A stretch of DNA of 64,000 nt, from positions 2,257,772 through 2,321,771 of the forward strand of contig NZ_WTYS01000001.1 of NCBI RefSeq assembly GCF_009827545.1, given 5' to 3'. The notes under the pieces were generated by a model that made no database searches, had not been told where the DNA came from, and saw nothing but the letters and a program-made list of their open reading frames with translations. A program made the translations under genes and the position numbers. Positions 60,576 to 64,000 of the stretch are shown in pieces. Within the stretch, counting starts at the first letter, position 1. Each line of letters opens with the position of its first letter. The stretch comes from Pontixanthobacter gangjinensis. Lineage in GTDB: Bacteria > Pseudomonadota > Alphaproteobacteria > Sphingomonadales > Sphingomonadaceae.

Positions 60576-61367
60576 TTACTCAGCTGGCGGTGTGTTTCTT
60601 TCTACCCCGACTTCTTCGAGCACTTCTTCGACATTATCAATCGCATCTACTCCTAGCAGACCGGCCATATCTCGGGCTCTGCCACGAAGGCTGTCCGGCA
60701 CGTCGTCATTCTTTGCAATTTCTGCAAATAGAGTTCCGGATTCCTTGCGCTTACCCTGTTCAAGATACGCCATTGCGACCATTTCACCGGCACTGCCAAA
60801 ATAGGCGTTCCCGGGCACAGCCATTGGCTTTAACCGAGCAATGATGTCTGCCGGTTTGAGGCTGTCATAGGTTGCTGCGATTTCACGGATTGCCGCGAGA
60901 TCCCGCATTGCTTGCGGAGCGTCATCATCGGCTTGAATAGCCGCGAATATCTTAGCGGCTTCGTCTGCCTTGCCTTGTTGCAGAGCAATACCGCCTTGCA
61001 GCATCAATGCAGCAGCCTTGCCGCCGCCAATTCCGTCGTCCGCGAGAGGCGCGAGCATGCTTGTTCCGGAATCGAGATTTCCTGCATCAATTTGGTCCAA
61101 AGCACGCGTTAAGGTTTCCGACTGCTCTTCCAAGGGGCCTTCGCGGCTTGGCACCCAATAAAACAGATAGAATGCCAGTGCAGCCAATCCAGCCACAATC
61201 ACGGCCAGCAAAGGCTTGCCGTAATTCGCCATAAATTCAGACATCTCGTCCTGGCGAACAGCTTCATCCACCTCCCGCATCAGGACTTCTTCCTGTGCCG
61301 CTTCGGTTTCCTTGCGCTTGCTTTGGTTGGCAGGAAGGTCAGTTGGTGTTTTTGGTGTCAGAGCCAC
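60576..61367 (-). CDS. YfgM-like TPR membrane protein
   Basis: The 263-residue product (GTG at 61367) has an N-terminal charged region (about 1-45), one TM helix (LLAVIVAGLAALAFYLFYWV, about 54-73) and a periplasmic TPR-like helical domain (ALDQIDAGNLDSGTSMLAPLAD; YLEQGKRKESGTLFAEIAKN). YfgM in E. coli is a chaperone partner of SecYEG and PpiD. It precedes bamB, as yfgM precedes bamB in many genomes; der, the usual third gene, is absent here. Confidence 0.88.
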   Translation of the reverse strand: MALTPKTPTDLPANQSKRKETEAAQEEVLMREVDEAVRQDEMSEFMANYGKPLLAVIVAGLAALAFYLFYWVPSREGPLEEQSETLTRALDQIDAGNLDSGTSMLAPLADDGIGGGKAAALMLQGGIALQQGKADEAAKIFAAIQADDDAPQAMRDLAAIREIAATYDSLKPADIIARLKPMAVPGNAYFGSAGEMVAMAYLEQGKRKESGTLFAEIAKNDDVPDSLRGRARDMAGLLGVDAIDNVEEVLEEVGVERNTPPAE

Positions 61368-61487
61368 TTGTGGCGCATCCGATCTGATTAGTTAATGTGG
61401 AGCCTGCGTCTTTAGACTATGGACGCGTCGATGCAATTCATGAATGCAATGCTGTCCCCCGCAGGGTGAACCGCGCGTGAAGGACGT

Positions 61488-62660
61488 TCAAATCTTGAAT
61501 TCGCCGAACAATTTCGGCTCGGGCACCCCCATCGCCGAAAAATACATCCGCCGATAGGTGGAGATCATCGTCTTTTCATCGAATTCAGCAAGCGCCTTAA
61601 CACGGTTAGCTTCGCCAATTTTTGCTCTCAAATCTGCGTCCGCCGCTAGTTGCTCCAATGCAAGTGCGAGGCCACTCTCATTTCCAGCAGATGCGATGAA
61701 GGGCACGTTCTCTTCCGCGATCATATGGACAATATCGCCGACATCCGGCGCAACTACTGGCAACGAAGCAGCCATTGCCTCAACCACCGATATTGGAAAT
61801 TGCTCGGTGTCAGACGATAGTGCAAAAATGTCGAAAAGACCGACAAAACGCTCTGGTTTTGCCAAAAAGCCGGGCAAGAATACACGGTGGGAAACATCAA
61901 ATTTTGCCGCTTCCCGCTCAATCACCTCTTTTTCAGCCCCTTCGCCAACAATAATCAGTTTCCACTCTTCCGGCAGCGAAGCAAATGCGCGAACAAGCCG
62001 CGGCAAGTTCTTCACCTTGCGTAATCCGGCCAGAGTGCCGATCCATCGGTCGTCCGGCTGTTTTTCCATCCCCGGCACTCCCACGGGCTTCGGTTTGGCT
62101 GCAAACGACAAAACATTGATTCCATTGGAAATACGCCGCACACGGCCCATAGGCTGCTGCCATGTTTCAAGAGCGACCTCTTCCAGTCGCTCTGACGGGA
62201 CAATTAATCCGCTAGATTTGCCAAGCGCGATCCGCCGGTAGAAATTGCGCATTGGTTTCAACCGCTTTTGCTCGTCCTCATTAAATCCGTCTTCATGATG
62301 AATTAGCGGTGGTAATCCCAGTTTATCGCTAAAAATTGTATGCGCCATAACAGCGTCCATCGCACCCCAATTGTAGGTCAAGACCAGGTCATATTTGGCC
62401 ATTGTTTGGGCGATTTTATGTAAGCGGCCAATCGATGGAAACCCTTGAAGCGGCGGAAACTTCGTTGGGTAATTGACCGAAATCCTTGGTCCGATCAGCT
62501 TCGCTGCCTCCATCCGTTCAGGCATAGCCGAAACGATCGAGTGGCGCGCATTGGAACCGAAGGCATTGATTAGTTGCACGCACCGTAGCTCTTTCCCTCC
62601 AGCCGCAAAAGTCGAATGGAGATGCAGGAAGCTGGGGCAGTTTATCGCCTTTTTGGTCAT
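61488..62660 (-). CDS. family 4 glycosyltransferase
   Basis: The 390-residue protein has the GT-B fold. The C-terminal domain has WIGTLAGLRKVKNLPRLVRAF, KLIIVGEGAEKEV and FDIFALSSDTEQFPISVVEAMAASLPVVAPDVG, with the Glu-x7-Glu-type nucleotide-sugar site. The N-terminal part (SFLHLHSTFAAGGKELRCVQ) resembles enzymes of exopolysaccharide synthesis. The acceptor is unknown. Its ATG overlaps the stop of the upstream alpha/beta hydrolase gene (ATGA), so the pair is co-translated. Confidence 0.9.
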   Translation of the reverse strand: MTKKAINCPSFLHLHSTFAAGGKELRCVQLINAFGSNARHSIVSAMPERMEAAKLIGPRISVNYPTKFPPLQGFPSIGRLHKIAQTMAKYDLVLTYNWGAMDAVMAHTIFSDKLGLPPLIHHEDGFNEDEQKRLKPMRNFYRRIALGKSSGLIVPSERLEEVALETWQQPMGRVRRISNGINVLSFAAKPKPVGVPGMEKQPDDRWIGTLAGLRKVKNLPRLVRAFASLPEEWKLIIVGEGAEKEVIEREAAKFDVSHRVFLPGFLAKPERFVGLFDIFALSSDTEQFPISVVEAMAASLPVVAPDVGDIVHMIAEENVPFIASAGNESGLALALEQLAADADLRAKIGEANRVKALAEFDEKTMISTYRRMYFSAMGVPEPKLFGEFKI

Positions 62661-63529
62661 TGAACTTGCGCCAACAGTCGGCGGATCGCGGCAACAGCTT
62701 CCGGCTCCTCCAATAAAGGCGCATGACCAATATCGGGGATAGTCACAGATGCTGAATCAGGTAATCGACGCTGCATTTCAGCCAGAGTTTCAGCCGTCAG
62801 CAGGTCGGATAGCGCCCCCCGCACGATCAGCAAAGGCCGTCCAGCCAAGGATTGGAATGCTGGCCACAAATCAGGCGGAGCAGCGCCTTCATCTTTCGCG
62901 AACGGTTCGGCGATAGTCATGTCATAATCGAAGGCGATGCGGCCGTTTTGCTGCACAACCATACCGCGCTTGGCCATTTCGAGCCAATCTTCCAGTTCAA
63001 ATTTGGGAAAGGAATCGTGGTGCACCTCGTTCAATGAGCGGGCTGCATGCATCCAAGACGGATAGCTTCTGCCCTGCCCGACATATTCGCGTATCCGGTC
63101 GATACCTGAAGGATCAACCACTGGCCCGATATCGTTTAGGACTGCGGCGGCAATCCTGTCAGGGTTGATCGCGGCCATCAGCATTGTCATTAAGCCGCCA
63201 AGCGAGGTGCCAATCGCAACGAAGCGTTCGATACTCTCCTGAGCGAGCAGAGCCTCGACATCAAAAACATAGGTCATCGGATTATAGGTATCCGAATCCT
63301 TGGCATACTCGCTGTCGCCGCGGCCACGCATTTCCGGCACGATGACGCGCCATTCTTCAGATAAGATTTCGGCCAATCGAGCAAAATCGCGGGAATTGCG
63401 AGTTAGCCCATGCATGCAGAGAATTGGCGGGTGTGAATTAACCTGCGCGTTGCGAGCAGGATAGTCCCTGAAATGGAGCTTGAGGCCGTCCGGGCTGTCC
63501 CAGAAGCGGTCGGCGTACATTGTGTCCAT
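62657..63529 (-). CDS. alpha/beta hydrolase
   Basis: From ATG at 63529 the product has 290 residues; ATG at 63520 is also possible, and the frame is open to 63580. The fold is clear: RDYPARNAQVNSHPPILCMHGL (oxyanion region), VAIGTSLGGLMTMLM (nucleophile elbow G-x-S-x-G, Ser), an Asp near LTAETLAE or LLIVRGALSDLLT, and His in VTIPDIGHAPLLEEP. It likely cleaves an ester or similar bond. The start is separated from the divergent selO start by a short shared region. It overlaps the glycosyltransferase gene by 4 nt. Confidence 0.9.
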   Translation of the reverse strand: MDTMYADRFWDSPDGLKLHFRDYPARNAQVNSHPPILCMHGLTRNSRDFARLAEILSEEWRVIVPEMRGRGDSEYAKDSDTYNPMTYVFDVEALLAQESIERFVAIGTSLGGLMTMLMAAINPDRIAAAVLNDIGPVVDPSGIDRIREYVGQGRSYPSWMHAARSLNEVHHDSFPKFELEDWLEMAKRGMVVQQNGRIAFDYDMTIAEPFAKDEGAAPPDLWPAFQSLAGRPLLIVRGALSDLLTAETLAEMQRRLPDSASVTIPDIGHAPLLEEPEAVAAIRRLLAQVQ

Positions 63530-63604
63530 GGTCTTGCGGCAAGTCCCTATAACGAATCCGTGACTGCGCTTGCGCATCACCCCTTAGGCCTTCACTATCG
63601 CCTG

Positions 63605-64000
63605 ATGCAGCCAGAACCGCAAGATGTCGCCTATACCCCCGACCCGGCCATTCTCGAATTGGCGGAATGGCTGGCTGAACCCGTCAAACCTGCTGACTTC
63701 CCAGAAACAAGAATCCGTTTCCGCAATGATCGGGCAGCAGAACAGATTGGCTTGAATGGTCTATCCGATATCAAGTGGGCTTCGCATTTCGGACGGTTCG
63801 AGCCACTTTCGGCCAATATGGATCAGCCCCTGGCTCTCAAATATCACGGTCACCAATTTCGCAGCTACAATCCGGACATTGGTGACGGTCGCGGCTTTTT
63901 ATTTGCGCAATTGCGGGACCGGCAAAACCGGTTGATCGATTTTGGGACCAAAGGATCGGGCCAGACGCCCTTCAGCCGAACAGGCGACGGACGGTTGACA
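63605..64000 (+). CDS. selO: protein adenylyltransferase SelO, 5' part only
   Basis: The gene enters from the left and runs off the window end, so only about 132 N-terminal codons are visible. The pseudokinase-fold SelO/YdiU family is recognised from LALKYHGHQFRSYNPDIGDGRGFLFAQ (shown in parts), FGTKGSGQTPFSRTGDGRLT and a leader with YTPDPAILELAEWLAEPV. SelO transfers AMP to protein Ser/Thr/Tyr residues and acts in redox stress. Start is ATG 63605; a GTG at 63560 is in frame, but it lies close to the divergent hydrolase start. The frame continues past 64000. Confidence 0.9.
   Translation, partial: MQPEPQDVAYTPDPAILELAEWLAEPVKPADFPETRIRFRNDRAAEQIGLNGLSDIKWASHFGRFEPLSANMDQPLALKYHGHQFRSYNPDIGDGRGFLFAQLRDRQNRLIDFGTKGSGQTPFSRTGDGRLT

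Overview
The window looks like ordinary chromosome of an alphaproteobacterium of the order Sphingomonadales, most likely family Erythrobacteraceae (Erythrobacter/Altererythrobacter type). This rests on gene content: a class I lysyl-tRNA synthetase, an ETC complex I 18-kDa-type accessory subunit, an octaprenyl/polyprenyl synthase with UbiA, a plant-type glutamate-cysteine ligase, an RcnB-like protein, a DUF6456 protein, two secreted amidohydrolases, and moderate-to-high GC with GTG/TTG starts. The assignment is an inference from protein families, without a database search. There is no IS element, integrase, CRISPR array, rRNA operon or clear prophage. The content is mostly housekeeping, with a few small accessory loci.

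Layout. 1-9.7 kb: rlmB, a lipoprotein gene, hupB and lon (a widely conserved pair), a class II aldolase, ybaB-dnaX and the SRP RNA gene upstream of dnaX, then two adjacent secreted proteins built from five copies of a Cys/Asp-rich module. 9.7-18.2 kb: complex I accessory subunit, hrpB, polyprenyl synthase, chorismate mutase, a Tyr/Arg-rich lipoprotein, a PepSY / OmpR-type regulator / histidine kinase cluster, and a SIMPL protein. 18.2-24.6 kb: a secreted amidohydrolase, an ABC-F ATPase coupled to a uracil-DNA-glycosylase-like gene, a DUF6456 gene divergent from an XRE regulator, and a GT4 glycosyltransferase coupled to that regulator. 24.6-32 kb: yajC-secD-secF, tRNA-Pro(GGG), a CoA-ester lyase, a holin-like gene, and aroQ-accB-accC.

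32-45 kb: a small exported protein with a probable N-terminal frameshift, a cytochrome c lipoprotein, an Lrp regulator, a histidine-kinase-like protein without a recognisable ATP site, a polysaccharide deacetylase, a CAU-anticodon tRNA (probably tRNA-Ile2) and tRNA-Pro(TGG), a MATE transporter, an M28 peptidase, ettA, a small unknown gene leading into a single-domain response regulator, a PNPOx-like flavoprotein, and an Arg-rich RcnB-like protein followed by a strong terminator. 45-64 kb: cytochrome b561, a prolyl-4-hydroxylase-like dioxygenase, class I lysS, a DinG/XPD-like helicase coupled to a SixA-like phosphatase, soxR divergent from a VOC gene with a textbook SoxR promoter between them, an amidohydrolase, YedK, ubiA, rsmE, gshA, an ABM-fold monooxygenase, a large ICMT-like membrane protein, bamB with its TPR neighbour, a GT4 glycosyltransferase, an alpha/beta hydrolase, and the start of selO, which runs off the end.

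The most interesting signals are the paired DGECDD-module proteins, the degenerate histidine kinase, the SoxR-VOC promoter with a 19-bp spacer, a possible ATT start on the stand-alone response regulator, and the homopolymer frameshift candidate near 32.55 kb. I did not find a convincing multi-gene novel system.
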